Source: Desulfobacca acetoxidans DSM 11109
Lineage (GTDB): Bacteria; Desulfobacterota; Desulfobaccia; Desulfobaccales; Desulfobaccaceae
Length of the DNA stretch: 64,000 nucleotides
Assembly (NCBI RefSeq): GCF_000195295.1
Contig: NC_015388.1
Location: 2,046,001 to 2,110,000, forward strand
Direction of reading: 5' to 3'
Shown: positions 53,547 to 63,032 of the stretch, one piece after another
Numbering within the stretch: position 1 is the stretch's first letter
Layout of the letters: every line of letters starts with the position of its first letter
Translations under genes and position numbers: made by a program
Notes under the pieces: model-generated
The model's database searches: none
What the model was told of the DNA's origin: nothing
Seen by the model: only the letters and a program-made list of their open reading frames with translations

Positions 53547-54764
53547 ATGAGTGAAGTCCGAGAAGTCCGGATTGCCGCTAGTAGGCATCTTTCGGCACTG
53601 AAAAAAATGGAACACGCGAAGACTATCGAAAACTGCAGGTTCTGTGGTTCTCCTCAGAAAACAATGTATTTAAATCTGGGTGAGATGCCATTGGTCAATA
53701 ATCTGTCGAGCTCACCCGATGAGGAAGTCGAAAGATACCCCCTGCGGGTCTTTCTCTGTCATGACTGTGGTATGAGCTTCATCGATTGTGTCGTTGATCC
53801 TGAATATCTTTTTCGGACTTACTGTTATCGCAGCGGTATGTCCGGGACGTTTGTCCGGCATTGCCGGGAACTTGCCCGGCAGATCGATGCCAAAGGGCGT
53901 TTTGTCATCGAAATAGCCAGCAATGATGGGACATTTTTACACCAGATGGCCAAAAGCCGGAGACTCGGTATTGAACCGGCCCAAAATCTGGCAGAGTTGT
54001 CCCAGGCAGAAGGGATTACCGTTATCCCTGAGTTTTTTACGGCCGAGACCGCTGAAAAGGTATTAAAGGAGTATGGTTGGGCTGATTACATAGTGGCCAT
54101 GAACGTCTTTGCCCACGTCCACGATGTCACCGGTTTTATCTCCAACGCCAAAAAGCTCCTGAAAAAGGATGGTGTCTTAATCATCGAAGCCCCCTGGGTG
54201 CGGGATACCGTCAATAATAACGATTCCGGACAGATATATCATGAACATCTGAGTTATATCTCTATCCGGGGAATGAAGAAATTTCTTCGACGGATGGATA
54301 TGTCCATTTACCAGATAAAGTATTTTCCTGATATGCATGGCGGTAGTTTACGATTCTATCTCAAGCAGGGGGAACAGCAAAAGATCGACGTGGGGTTGGA
54401 TGACGGTATTATATGCTATGATACCTACCAGCAGAGAATTGACCGGGTACGAGATGATTTATCGGCCTACTTAAAAGACGAGAAAATCGTCGGTGTCGGG
54501 GCGGCGGCCAAAGGCTGTATTCTGTGCAACTATTGCCACTTAGAGAACAACGTCCTGGCCATTTATGACAACACGCCGGAGAAGTGGGGAAAGTACCAAC
54601 CAGGTACCAAGATCCCCATTCTCCCCCAGGAGGAAATCAGTTCGGTTCGGGAAAGGATATTGATCCTGCCGCACAACTTCAAAAACGAGATCAGGCGCAA
54701 TATCCGAAAGTTGAACCCGCAGGCCAGATTCATCGTGGCAGTGCCAACGATAGAGGAATTATAA
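53547..54764 (+). CDS. Zinc-binding SAM methyltransferase of the sugar C-methyltransferase type
   Basis: About 405 residues. The N-terminus has a zinc-binding module (CRFCGSP...CHDCGM), a class I SAM fold with VIEIASNDGTFLHQM, and a C-terminal domain with VGVGAAAKGCILCNYC and DNTPEKWGKYQPG. This three-part layout is that of NDP-sugar C-methyltransferases such as NovU/TylC3. It would add a methyl branch to a deoxysugar of the surface glycan. The ATG at 53547 has AGGG upstream; an ATG at 53607 would better fit family lengths. First gene of the glycan cluster. Confidence 0.82.
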   Translation: MSEVREVRIAASRHLSALKKMEHAKTIENCRFCGSPQKTMYLNLGEMPLVNNLSSSPDEEVERYPLRVFLCHDCGMSFIDCVVDPEYLFRTYCYRSGMSGTFVRHCRELARQIDAKGRFVIEIASNDGTFLHQMAKSRRLGIEPAQNLAELSQAEGITVIPEFFTAETAEKVLKEYGWADYIVAMNVFAHVHDVTGFISNAKKLLKKDGVLIIEAPWVRDTVNNNDSGQIYHEHLSYISIRGMKKFLRRMDMSIYQIKYFPDMHGGSLRFYLKQGEQQKIDVGLDDGIICYDTYQQRIDRVRDDLSAYLKDEKIVGVGAAAKGCILCNYCHLENNVLAIYDNTPEKWGKYQPGTKIPILPQEEISSVRERILILPHNFKNEIRRNIRKLNPQARFIVAVPTIEEL

Positions 54765-54789
54765 GGCGAGGCAGTCACTCAAGGCCGGG

Positions 54790-55455
54790 ATGCTAAATCA
54801 GAAGAGTTTGAGGCATAATGGGGAGAGAAGGAAATTGCGGCAAAAGGTTTCGTGGCTGAGAAAATTAGCGGTGAAAGCGGCGATCAAACGGCGGGAGGAC
54901 TCCCAGGAATTTGCCGGAGTGCGGCTGCGCAAACTGCCCGGCGACTGTTTCGCCATGTTAAGATTATTGCATATCTGTAAACCCCAGGTGCTGGTGGAGA
55001 TGGGCAGCCAATATGGCGGCAGCGCCCTTATGTTCGCTTCCTGGGCGGAACACCTCGGATTAGAACAGATCATTTCGGTCGATATCGCCGATCTGCCTCG
55101 GCCCCAACATCCTTTAATCACCTTTGTGGTGGGAGATTCTTCGCTCCCGGAAACAGTGGCCAAGGTGTTTAGCCTGGCCGGGAAGCGGAGAGGCTCACTC
55201 GTTTTGGATTCCAACCACCATGCTCCCCATGTACGGAAAGAATTGGCATTGTACCAGGAACTTATCAGTCCGGGTCAGGCTCTGATTGTTGAAGATACCC
55301 TAGTGGATGTGCTGCATTTTAAGAAGTTTGCCCAGGAAGGGGGGCCGCTGCGGGCCTTGGAGGATTTTTTGGAAGAGCATCCGGAATTTGTTCCGGCCGA
55401 GGGTGTAGAGCCCTATGTCACCACCAACTTCTTCGGTTATCTGGTCCGGCGGTAA
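54790..55455 (+). CDS. CmcI-like SAM-dependent methyltransferase
   Basis: 221-residue protein with VLVEMGSQYGGSALMFASWA as SAM loop, IISVDI, VGDSSLPETV and SLVLDSNHHAPHV then ALIVEDTLVD. This is the pattern of the cephalosporin hydroxylase/CmcI family, several of whose members are sugar O-methyltransferases. It probably decorates a sugar of the glycan made by this cluster. It lies 25 bases after the previous gene. Confidence 0.75.
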   Translation: MLNQKSLRHNGERRKLRQKVSWLRKLAVKAAIKRREDSQEFAGVRLRKLPGDCFAMLRLLHICKPQVLVEMGSQYGGSALMFASWAEHLGLEQIISVDIADLPRPQHPLITFVVGDSSLPETVAKVFSLAGKRRGSLVLDSNHHAPHVRKELALYQELISPGQALIVEDTLVDVLHFKKFAQEGGPLRALEDFLEEHPEFVPAEGVEPYVTTNFFGYLVRR

Positions 55456-55460
55456 GAAAG

Positions 55461-56228
55461 ATGTTGTCGATTATTATTCCGCATTACCAGACCGAGGAGC
55501 ATATCCGTCTCTGTCTCCGCTCCCTGCGCCAATACAGCCGAGAGCCTCTTGAAGTTATCGTGGTGGATAATAATTCCCAGGACGCTTCAGTTGAATATCT
55601 GCAGCGCCTCAAATGGATAACTTTAATCATCAATCCCACTCAGGCAATCGGCAGCAGGGCGCACGCCGAAGCCCTGGAGTTGGGGGTACAACAGGCTCAG
55701 GGAGATTGGCTGGTTTTTTTTCACAGTGACACCATTGTCCTTAAGCCGGGATGGGATTCTGATCTATTGCAAAAGATCCAAGATCGCCAAGCCGTGGGGC
55801 TTTCAACTACCGTGCGTGATGTCAACCGCTTCGAACCCGTCACGGAAAAATGGAAACGGGCGGTTTATGCCTGGCGAAACGCTTGTAAAGACTTTTTTAA
55901 AACGGGGCAGCATAATAAAAAGATCATGTCCTTCTGCTTCATCATAAAAAAACAGGTGTTCCAGGATACCGGATATTCCTTCCGGGATCCCGTCGGAGAC
56001 TTCATTACGGACCTCTATTACCGGGAAATACAACGTCGGTATCCGTTTTTATTGTTAACTCATGCCGAATTAGCGCCGATGTTGTGGCACACCAGCAATG
56101 TCACGGCAATTCTCACCGGTCAGATTACGAAGCAGCAATTATACGAAAAGTTTCAACAGAAAAACTCGATGTTGATGAGTCGGCCGGAGATCCAAAATAT
56201 CCTGAACAACGATTCATTGGATAATTAA
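55461..56228 (+). CDS. Family 2 glycosyltransferase
   Basis: 255-residue GT-A glycosyltransferase. LSIIIPHYQTEEHIRLCLRS and VIVVDNNSQDASVEYL form the nucleotide-sugar-binding start, and DWLVFFHSDTIVLKPGWDSDL carries the DxD-like metal site (HSD). It adds a sugar to a lipid-linked or protein acceptor in the cytoplasm. It begins five bases after the CmcI-like gene. Donor and acceptor unknown. Confidence 0.85.
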   Translation: MLSIIIPHYQTEEHIRLCLRSLRQYSREPLEVIVVDNNSQDASVEYLQRLKWITLIINPTQAIGSRAHAEALELGVQQAQGDWLVFFHSDTIVLKPGWDSDLLQKIQDRQAVGLSTTVRDVNRFEPVTEKWKRAVYAWRNACKDFFKTGQHNKKIMSFCFIIKKQVFQDTGYSFRDPVGDFITDLYYREIQRRYPFLLLTHAELAPMLWHTSNVTAILTGQITKQQLYEKFQQKNSMLMSRPEIQNILNNDSLDN

Positions 56229-56293
56229 ATAAAATCGGTTTTATAGCAGTGCCGAAAGGAGTTATGCGATTATGCTAAAAGGGGCTGGTCCCT

Positions 56294-57274
56294 ATGTTCG
56301 ATGATAAAGCAATCCTCATCACCGGCGGCACCGGTTCGTTCGGCCGGAAATGTGCCCAGATTTTGCTTGAGCGCTATGCCCCCCGAAAGATCATTATTTT
56401 CAGCCGGGACGAATACAAGCAGTTTGAAATGGGGCGCATCTTTTCGCATGAAAAGTATCCCAACATGCGCTATTTTCTAGGTGATGTACGCGATAAGGAG
56501 CGGCTGTATCGCGCCTTCCACGAAGTAGACTACATTATCCACGCCGCAGCCTTAAAACAGATACCGGCGGCGGAGTACAATCCTTTTGAAGCGGTAAAGA
56601 CCAACATCCTGGGCGCCCAGAATGTCATTAACGTCGCCATTGACCAGAAAGTCAAGAAAGTCATCGCCCTGAGCACCGACAAAGCCGCCAACCCGGTCAA
56701 TCTCTATGGCGCCACCAAACTCTGTTCGGACAAATTGTTCATTGCCGGCAATGCCTATGTGGGACGGGACCATACTATTTTTAGCGTGGTGCGCTATGGC
56801 AATGTCGTCGGCAGTCGGGGCAGTGTCATTCCCCTCTTCCTTCGGGAGAGGGCCAAAGGCGTGCTGCCCATCACCGACCCTCGCATGACCCGCTTCTGGA
56901 TAACCCTGGAACAGGCGGTCCTCTTTGTCTTGGACTGCCTGGAGCGGATGGTGGGCGGGGAATTGTTTGTCCCCAAACTGCCCAGCATGAATATCATGGA
57001 TCTGGCCGCGGCCATTGGACCGGAGTGTCAGACCAAGATCATCGGCATCCGGCCGGGGGAGAAGCTCCACGAGCTCATGATCACCAAAGACGACGCCCGC
57101 AACACCATTGAGTTCAAAGATTACTATGTCATTAAACCGGATTTTCGCTACTTTGCGCGCCGTTTTCAGGAAGAAGCAGGGACTCCGACGCCACCCGATT
57201 TTGAGTACGATTCCCTCAACAACCCCTGGCGACTCCAGCCCGAAGAGCTGAGGGAATTGATTCAGGATCTTTAA
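56294..57274 (+). CDS. pseB: UDP-GlcNAc 4,6-dehydratase (inverting), first step to pseudaminic acid
   Basis: 326-residue short-chain dehydratase. The NADP-binding TGGTGSFGRKCAQ is at residues 10-22, STDKAANPVNLYGATK carries the catalytic Tyr-Lys region, and GVLPITDPRMTRFWIT is a PseB/FlaA1 hallmark. It converts UDP-GlcNAc to the 4-keto-6-deoxy L-arabino sugar with C5 inversion. It opens a pseB-pseC-pseF-pseGH-pseI order. Confidence 0.9.
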   Translation: MFDDKAILITGGTGSFGRKCAQILLERYAPRKIIIFSRDEYKQFEMGRIFSHEKYPNMRYFLGDVRDKERLYRAFHEVDYIIHAAALKQIPAAEYNPFEAVKTNILGAQNVINVAIDQKVKKVIALSTDKAANPVNLYGATKLCSDKLFIAGNAYVGRDHTIFSVVRYGNVVGSRGSVIPLFLRERAKGVLPITDPRMTRFWITLEQAVLFVLDCLERMVGGELFVPKLPSMNIMDLAAAIGPECQTKIIGIRPGEKLHELMITKDDARNTIEFKDYYVIKPDFRYFARRFQEEAGTPTPPDFEYDSLNNPWRLQPEELRELIQDL

Positions 57275-57328
57275 TGCAAGGCTAGCGCCAGTTATCAAAA
57301 TCTCGAGTTAGGAAGTGATTTTCTATAT

Positions 57329-58513
57329 ATGACTACTTCATCTCCGAACGTGATCCCATACGCCCGGCAGTGGCTGGATGAAGACGATGTGGCCGCGGTC
57401 TGTGAAGTGCTCCGCTCAGCTTGGATGACCACCGGTCCCAAGGTGGCGGAATTTGAGAGAGCGCTGGCCGATTGGGTCGGGGCCAAGGAAGCAGTGGCCC
57501 TGTCATCCGGGACCGCGGCCGTCCACGCGGCCCTGTATGCCCTGGGCATCGGCCCAGGAGACGAGGTCATCGCCCCCGGCATGACTTTTGTGGCCACTAC
57601 CAATGCCATCGTTTTTCAAGGGGGCATCCCGGTCTTTGCCGATGTGACGCCCGGCTCCCTCCTCCTGGACCCCGGGAAGATCGAAGCCTTGATTACTCCT
57701 CGCACCAGGGCTCTCATTGCCGTTGACTATACCGGTCATCCTTGTGATTACGACGCATTGCGGGACATTGCCCAGCGACATGACGTGGCCCTGGTGGCCG
57801 ACGCCTGTCACGCCCTGGGAGGGCAGTATAAAGGCAGGCACGTGGGGACATTGGCCGACGTCAATATCTTCAGCTTCCACCCGGCCAAACACCTCTGCAC
57901 CGGCGAAGGCGGTATGGTAACGACGCAGAATCCGGAGTATGCCGAGAGAATGCGCCGGTTTCGTAATCATGGTATTGCTACCGACTTCCGGCAGCGGGCG
58001 GAGCAGGGAACCTGGTATTACGAGATGGTTGATTTAGGCTATAATTACCGGCTTACCGATCTCCAGTGCGCCCTGGGAATCTCGCAACTGCGCAAACTGC
58101 CGCAATGGCTGCGCCGCCGCCGGGAGATTGCCCGCCGCTACGATGAGGGCTTCCGTGATCTGCCGGAAATTTCACCCCTGACGGTCTCGCCCGAGGTATC
58201 ACATGCCTACCACCTGTACGTCATTCTGCTGAATCTGGATCGGGGGCAGCTCGACCGGGGGAGAGTCTATAAAGCCTTGCGGGACGAGGGGATTGGAGTC
58301 AATGTGCACTATATTCCGGTGCACCTGCACCCGTTTTACCGCCAGCGTTTCGGCACCGGTCCCGGGCTCTGCCCGGTGGCCGAGGCGGCCTACGAGCGGA
58401 TGCTCACCGTACCTCTCTTCCCGGCCATGACGGAAGAGGAAATAGACCGGGTGCAGGCGGCCATAACCCATGTGGTCCAACTTCATCACCGTTCCGAGGC
58501 TTCTGCTTCCTGA
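57329..58513 (+). CDS. pseC: PLP-dependent sugar aminotransferase PseC
   Basis: 394-residue DegT/DnrJ/EryC1-type aminotransferase that adds the 4-amino group to the PseB product. IPYARQWLDEDDVAAVCEVL is the usual N-terminus, the PLP Lys is in NIFSFHPAKHLCTGEGGM, and MVDLGYNYRLTDLQCALG follows. Its 3' end lies 16 bases before the next start. Confidence 0.9.
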   Translation: MTTSSPNVIPYARQWLDEDDVAAVCEVLRSAWMTTGPKVAEFERALADWVGAKEAVALSSGTAAVHAALYALGIGPGDEVIAPGMTFVATTNAIVFQGGIPVFADVTPGSLLLDPGKIEALITPRTRALIAVDYTGHPCDYDALRDIAQRHDVALVADACHALGGQYKGRHVGTLADVNIFSFHPAKHLCTGEGGMVTTQNPEYAERMRRFRNHGIATDFRQRAEQGTWYYEMVDLGYNYRLTDLQCALGISQLRKLPQWLRRRREIARRYDEGFRDLPEISPLTVSPEVSHAYHLYVILLNLDRGQLDRGRVYKALRDEGIGVNVHYIPVHLHPFYRQRFGTGPGLCPVAEAAYERMLTVPLFPAMTEEEIDRVQAAITHVVQLHHRSEASAS

Positions 58514-58529
58514 GGGGAAAGGAGTTTTT

Positions 58530-59573
58530 ATGAGGTCAGAGATCAGCATAGGTCACAAAACAATTAGTGAACACAGCCCCCTGTTTATTATTGCCGAAAC
58601 TGGCGTGACCTGCAATTATGACCTGAACATTGCTAAAGAATTGATTGATGTTGTTGCCGAATCCGATGCGGATGCTATCAAATTTATCTTCTGGTTTCCG
58701 GAAGAGATCATGAGCGATAAAACTATCACCTATTCCTATGACAGCCTGGAAGGTCCCAAAACCGAAAATATGTTCGCCATGTTAAACCAATTGCGTTTTT
58801 CGCTGGACGAATGGCGGGAACTTAAGGCTTACGGAGATAAGAGAAAAGTTATTATATTCTCAACGGTCAATTCACCGAGTGGAATCGAATATGCCGAGAC
58901 CTTGGGTTTGGAAGCATACAAGTTGAGTTCCTGGGATTATAACTACCTGCCTCTCTGGCGGCGCATTGCCGCTTTGAAAAAACCGGTCATCATTGATACC
59001 GGTCCCGTTAAACTGGCCGAAATGGCAAAAGTCATGCAACTAATGCTTGAGGCCCAGAATGATCAGTGTATTCTGCTGCACTGCACTTCGGCCGATAGTC
59101 TGGCGGAAAAAAACATGGGGACTATTCCTTACCTGCGTGATACATTCCATGCGCTGGTGGGCTACTCATCCCGCGATTGCCATGATGAAACAGACATCAT
59201 GGCGGTGGCCCTGGGGGCGGTGGTATTAGAAAAAAGGTTAACTTTAGCGAGGAATCTTCCCGGTCACCATCATATCCTGTCCAAAGAGCCCGGCGAATTC
59301 GCTGATTATGTCAGGTTGATACGCCAGGTGCAGGCCGCCAAAGGAAGACATGAACTGAACCCCAGCCAAAAAGATCTGATCGAACGGCGGAAATGGTTTC
59401 GACATCTGGTGGCCAACCAGGATATTCCTCAGGGCACGAAACTTACGCCGGAGATGTTGGAGGGCAAAAGGCCGGAACCGGGCGTCTCACCGGAGTATCT
59501 GGATTTCTTTGTGGGCAGAGTAACCAAACGCCCTCTTAAATACAATGAAGCTATCTCCTGGGACGATATCTGA
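58530..59573 (+). CDS. Divergent NeuB-like sialic-acid-synthase-family protein
   Basis: 347-residue protein with the NeuB TIM barrel and a C-terminal SAF-like domain (QDIPQGTKLTPEMLEGKRP). Several usual active-site stretches are altered compared with the canonical PseI at 61.9 kb: AETGVTCN for AEMSANHH, KFIFWF for KLQTYT, GYSSRD for GLSDHS, EKRLTL for EKHFTL. It may catalyse a different condensation or be inactive. AAAGGAG lies before the ATG at 58530. It stands between pseC and pseF. Confidence 0.75.
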   Translation: MRSEISIGHKTISEHSPLFIIAETGVTCNYDLNIAKELIDVVAESDADAIKFIFWFPEEIMSDKTITYSYDSLEGPKTENMFAMLNQLRFSLDEWRELKAYGDKRKVIIFSTVNSPSGIEYAETLGLEAYKLSSWDYNYLPLWRRIAALKKPVIIDTGPVKLAEMAKVMQLMLEAQNDQCILLHCTSADSLAEKNMGTIPYLRDTFHALVGYSSRDCHDETDIMAVALGAVVLEKRLTLARNLPGHHHILSKEPGEFADYVRLIRQVQAAKGRHELNPSQKDLIERRKWFRHLVANQDIPQGTKLTPEMLEGKRPEPGVSPEYLDFFVGRVTKRPLKYNEAISWDDI

Positions 59574-59591
59574 TTTCAGAACTGCGATCTC

Positions 59592-60305
59592 ATGATAACT
59601 AAACCTCTCTGTATTATTCCGGCGCGGGGCGGTTCCAAGCGCTTCCCCCGCAAAAACCTGGCTCTGCTGCAAGGTAAGCCCCTTTTGGCTTACGCCATTG
59701 AGGCAGCCCGCGAGAGTGAAATCTTTGATCTGGTCTGCGTTTCCTCAGAAGACCAGGAAATTTTGGAAACAGCCGTTTGGTATCAGGCCGGGTTGGCTCT
59801 GGCGCGTCCTCCCGCGCTCGCCTCTGATAATGCCCAGGTTCGGCAGGTATGCACTCATGTTTTAGAATATTTCATTTCCAAAGGTCATTTCTATCGAGAA
59901 TTTGCAGTGCTGTTGGTGACTAATCCGCTGCGTACCTCCCAGGATCTCCGGTCTGCCTATGAGATCTTTCGGAGTCGGCAGGCCAACTACTTGATGAGTC
60001 TCGTTCCCTTCGCTCATCCACCGCAGAGAGCCGTCTGGGCGCCCCAGGGCTATGTAGAGCCATACTTTGGCTTAAACCAGATGAAGCAGACCCAACGATT
60101 GGATCAGCTTTACCGCCATGATGGCTCCTTCATTTTTGCCAAAAGCCAGATCTTTTTAGCAGAGGGTGAATTCTATGGGAGTAAAGTTATCCCTTATTTC
60201 ATGGAAGCTGAGAGGTCTGTGGATATTGACAACCCCTTAGACCTGGCCTGGGCGGAATTTTTACTTAGTCGATCCTCTCCCCGGGAAGATCTTAAAAGTC
60301 TGTGA
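59592..60305 (+). CDS. pseF: CMP-nonulosonate cytidylyltransferase (PseF/NeuA type)
   Basis: 237-residue cytidylyltransferase that joins CTP and a nonulosonic acid to CMP-sugar. PLCIIPARGGSKRFPRKNL is the CTP-binding signature, and SVDIDNPLDLAWAEFLL ends the fold. Its product is the donor for glycosylation. It overlaps the next start by four bases. Confidence 0.88.
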   Translation: MITKPLCIIPARGGSKRFPRKNLALLQGKPLLAYAIEAARESEIFDLVCVSSEDQEILETAVWYQAGLALARPPALASDNAQVRQVCTHVLEYFISKGHFYREFAVLLVTNPLRTSQDLRSAYEIFRSRQANYLMSLVPFAHPPQRAVWAPQGYVEPYFGLNQMKQTQRLDQLYRHDGSFIFAKSQIFLAEGEFYGSKVIPYFMEAERSVDIDNPLDLAWAEFLLSRSSPREDLKSL

Positions 60306-61843
60306 AAATGAGAGCGGTCATCCGCGCCGACGCCGGTCCACAGATCGGCCTGGGCCACGTGATGCGTTGTCTGGCCCTGGCTCAGGCCTGGCGCGCCGAG
60401 GGAGGAGAAGTATCCTTCCTGACCGCGACGGATTTACCCGTTCTCAGACCACGCCTGGAAGTTGAGGGTGACCTTCAAATTCTTCAGGCTTCTCCCCCCG
60501 GAGGCTTTGCCGATGCTCAGGAAACTGCCCGCATGGTTCAGGAGATTGGCGCCCGGTGGGTGGTCCTGGACGGTTATCATTTTACAGCGGGATTCCAGCG
60601 CCTTATCAAAGATGGTGGATCCCGTCTAATCGTTATTGACGATTATGGCCATGCCGCGCCCTACCGGGCAGACTTCATCCTTAATCAAAATATGCATGCC
60701 CATGAGCGTCTGTATGGTGATCGGGAGGATTATACCCGACTGCTTTTGGGATGCCGCTATGCCCTTTTGCGCCGGGAGTATTGGTCCTGGCAGGGATGGC
60801 GTCGAGAAATCTCCGAGACTTCCAGCAAGATTTTGGTAACATTAGGCGGAGCTGACCCGAACCGGGTGACGTTGAAAGTCTTGGAGGCGTTAGAACAGGT
60901 TAAGGCAGATGATCTGGAAATAACTGTTATAGTTGGAGGGGTTAATTCCTGGTGCCATCATCTGTCTAATAGAGCCGAAAAATATCCGTTTCCTCTTAGA
61001 ATCCTGAAAAATGTTGATGACATGCCCCGATTGCTGGCGTGGGCCGATCTGGCCATTACTGCCGGTGGGAGTACCTGTTGGGAAATGGCCTTTATGGGAC
61101 TTCCCGGCCTGGTTATTTCCTGTGCTGATAATCAGCGCCCCGTGGCCGAGAATCTGCAGTCGGGTGGGGTTGCCCTGAACCTGGGATGGCATGAACACCT
61201 CGCGGTCCGGCAGATAACTCAAGCGGTAGACCGGCTGCTGGCAGAGCCGGAGACCCGTCGCCAGTTGTCTCGGCGGGGACAGAAACTGGTAGATGGAGAG
61301 GGCGCGGCGCGGGTCGTCATGCAGATGCGGAATGAACCCTTCCGGTTGCGTCGGGTACGACCGGAAGATTGCCGGGCAATCTGGTCGCTGGCTAATGATC
61401 CGGAAGTCAGACAGGCCTCGTTCTCACAAGAACCTATTCCCTGGGAAAACCACCTTTTGTGGTTCAACCGGGTCTCGAAGGATCCCGGTCAACTCTTCTT
61501 TCTAGCAGTGGATCATCAAGATGCTCCAGTCGGGCAGGTGCGGTTCGAACTCGACAACCACCGGGCCATAATTCATGTCAGCCTGGCCCCAAACCAGCGG
61601 GGGCGGGGATACGGTCGACAAATTATCGACGCGGGGGCAAGACAAATCTTCCGACAAACGGAGACGGCGGTTATTGATGCCTTCATCAAAATGGACAACG
61701 TTAGATCAATCCGGGCTTTCGAGGCCGCCGGGTTCAAAAAGGCCGGTGTGAGGATAGTAAGAGGGAGAAAAACCTGGCATTATTCTTTGAACCGGTTGGA
61801 GATCTTCTCAAATGTTTTTAACGGTAAGCGTAATTTTCCCTGA
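60302..61843 (+). CDS. pseG: Fused PseG hydrolase and PseH-like N-acetyltransferase
   Basis: 513-residue protein with two parts. Residues 1-340 are PseG: RADAGPQIGLGHVMRCLALA at the start, VTLGGADPNRVTLKVLEAL and ADLAITAGGSTCWEMAFMGL later; it removes UDP from the 2,4-diacetamido sugar. Residues about 345-505 are a GNAT acetyltransferase with the acetyl-CoA loop NQRGRGYGRQII, matching PseH, which acetylates the 4-amino group just before the PseG step. The fusion joins two consecutive steps. The GTG start overlaps the pseF stop. Confidence 0.88.
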   Translation: MKMRAVIRADAGPQIGLGHVMRCLALAQAWRAEGGEVSFLTATDLPVLRPRLEVEGDLQILQASPPGGFADAQETARMVQEIGARWVVLDGYHFTAGFQRLIKDGGSRLIVIDDYGHAAPYRADFILNQNMHAHERLYGDREDYTRLLLGCRYALLRREYWSWQGWRREISETSSKILVTLGGADPNRVTLKVLEALEQVKADDLEITVIVGGVNSWCHHLSNRAEKYPFPLRILKNVDDMPRLLAWADLAITAGGSTCWEMAFMGLPGLVISCADNQRPVAENLQSGGVALNLGWHEHLAVRQITQAVDRLLAEPETRRQLSRRGQKLVDGEGAARVVMQMRNEPFRLRRVRPEDCRAIWSLANDPEVRQASFSQEPIPWENHLLWFNRVSKDPGQLFFLAVDHQDAPVGQVRFELDNHRAIIHVSLAPNQRGRGYGRQIIDAGARQIFRQTETAVIDAFIKMDNVRSIRAFEAAGFKKAGVRIVRGRKTWHYSLNRLEIFSNVFNGKRNFP

Positions 61844-61872
61844 CGGCTTGGCCGGCTCTTGCAGGTGACGGT

Positions 61873-62928
61873 ATGCCATCCTCGATCAAAATTAATGGGC
61901 GCACCATTGGCCAAGGCCAACCGGTTTACCTGGTGGCGGAGATGTCGGCCAATCACCACCAGGATTTTGAACAGGCGGCGGCCATCCTCCAGGCGGCCCG
62001 AGAGGCTGGTGCTGATGCAGTAAAACTGCAGACCTACACCCCTGAGACGATGACCCTTAACCTTCCTCGGGCAGACTTTCAAATCGGTCCCGGAACTATC
62101 TGGGCCGGACGCAATCTCCATGACCTCTACGCCGAGGCTTGCACACCCTGGGAGTGGCACCCCAAGCTCCAGAAAATCGCCGGGAATCTGGGGCTTGACC
62201 TGTTCTCTTCGCCTTTTGACGCCAGCGCCGTGGATTTTCTGGAAGAACTCAAGGTCCCGGCGTATAAGATTGCCTCGTTTGAACTGGTGGACCTGCCTCT
62301 CATCCGGCGGGTGGCCAAGACTGGTAAGCCGATCGTCATGTCGACAGGGATGGCTACATTGGGCGAAATTGAGGAAGCGGTCGTTGCTGCCAGGCAGGCC
62401 GGGGCTGAGCAGATTGTCCTCCTGAAGTGTACCAGCGCCTATCCAGCCGCTCCGGAGGAGATGAATTTACGGACAATCCCGCATCTAGCGGCGGCCTTTG
62501 GGGTACCGGTGGGACTTTCCGATCACAGCTTAGGCATTGCCGCCCCGGTGGCGGCAGTGGCGCTCGGGGCCTGTCTGATCGAAAAGCACTTCACCCTCTC
62601 CCGTTCAGTTCCTGGTCCGGACAGCGCCTTTTCCTTGGAGCCGGAAGAATTTCGGGCCATGGCTCAGGCAGTCAGAACGGTAGAAAAAGCCTTAGGCCGG
62701 GTGAGTTATGGGGCCAGTCCCCTTGAGGCGCAGAGCCGGGCCTTTCGCCGGTCACTCTTCGTGGCTCGGGATATCAAGGCCGGGGAAGTTTTTACTGCCG
62801 CACATGTACGCTCTATCCGCCCCGGTCACGGATTGGCCCCGAAATATTTGGAGCAGGTTCTAGGCCGGCGGGCGGTACGGGACATCCCGGCGGGAACGCC
62901 GGTAAGTTGGGAGCTGCTAGGGAATTAA
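61873..62928 (+). CDS. pseI: Pseudaminic acid synthase
   Basis: 351-residue NeuB-family enzyme that condenses phosphoenolpyruvate with the 6-deoxy-2,4-diacetamido hexose. Active-site stretches are canonical: LVAEMSANHHQD, AVKLQTYTPETM, FSSPFDASAVDF, KIASFELVDLPL, STGMATLGEIEEA, LKCTSAYPA, GLSDHSLG and EKHFTLSRSVPGPDSAFSLE. A C-terminal SAF antifreeze-like domain follows from about 285. TIWAGRNLHDLY is typical of PseI. Confidence 0.92.
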   Translation: MPSSIKINGRTIGQGQPVYLVAEMSANHHQDFEQAAAILQAAREAGADAVKLQTYTPETMTLNLPRADFQIGPGTIWAGRNLHDLYAEACTPWEWHPKLQKIAGNLGLDLFSSPFDASAVDFLEELKVPAYKIASFELVDLPLIRRVAKTGKPIVMSTGMATLGEIEEAVVAARQAGAEQIVLLKCTSAYPAAPEEMNLRTIPHLAAAFGVPVGLSDHSLGIAAPVAAVALGACLIEKHFTLSRSVPGPDSAFSLEPEEFRAMAQAVRTVEKALGRVSYGASPLEAQSRAFRRSLFVARDIKAGEVFTAAHVRSIRPGHGLAPKYLEQVLGRRAVRDIPAGTPVSWELLGN

Positions 62929-62975
62929 TGAACCGGGAAAACAAGGCAAGCTCCACCGAGGCGCTATAATATCTG

Positions 62976-63004
62976 TTGTAATAATAGGTAGATAACCGTA
63001 CAAT
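62976..63004 (+). promoter_or_regulatory. Sigma-70 promoter before hisH
   Basis: TTGTAA, an exact 17-base spacer, TACAAT, 28 bases before the hisH ATG. It gives the hisH-hisF pair its own start within the glycan cluster. Confidence 0.6.
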
Positions 63005-63032
63005 AGAATCGAACGATGCGGGAGAACCGGGG

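Noticed and set aside
53400-53615. 71-codon minus-strand frame in the glycan leader
   Set aside because: Overlaps the start of the methyltransferase gene and shows no ribosome site or family features.
56552-57298. Minus-strand open frame of 248 codons
   Set aside because: Antisense shadow of pseB.
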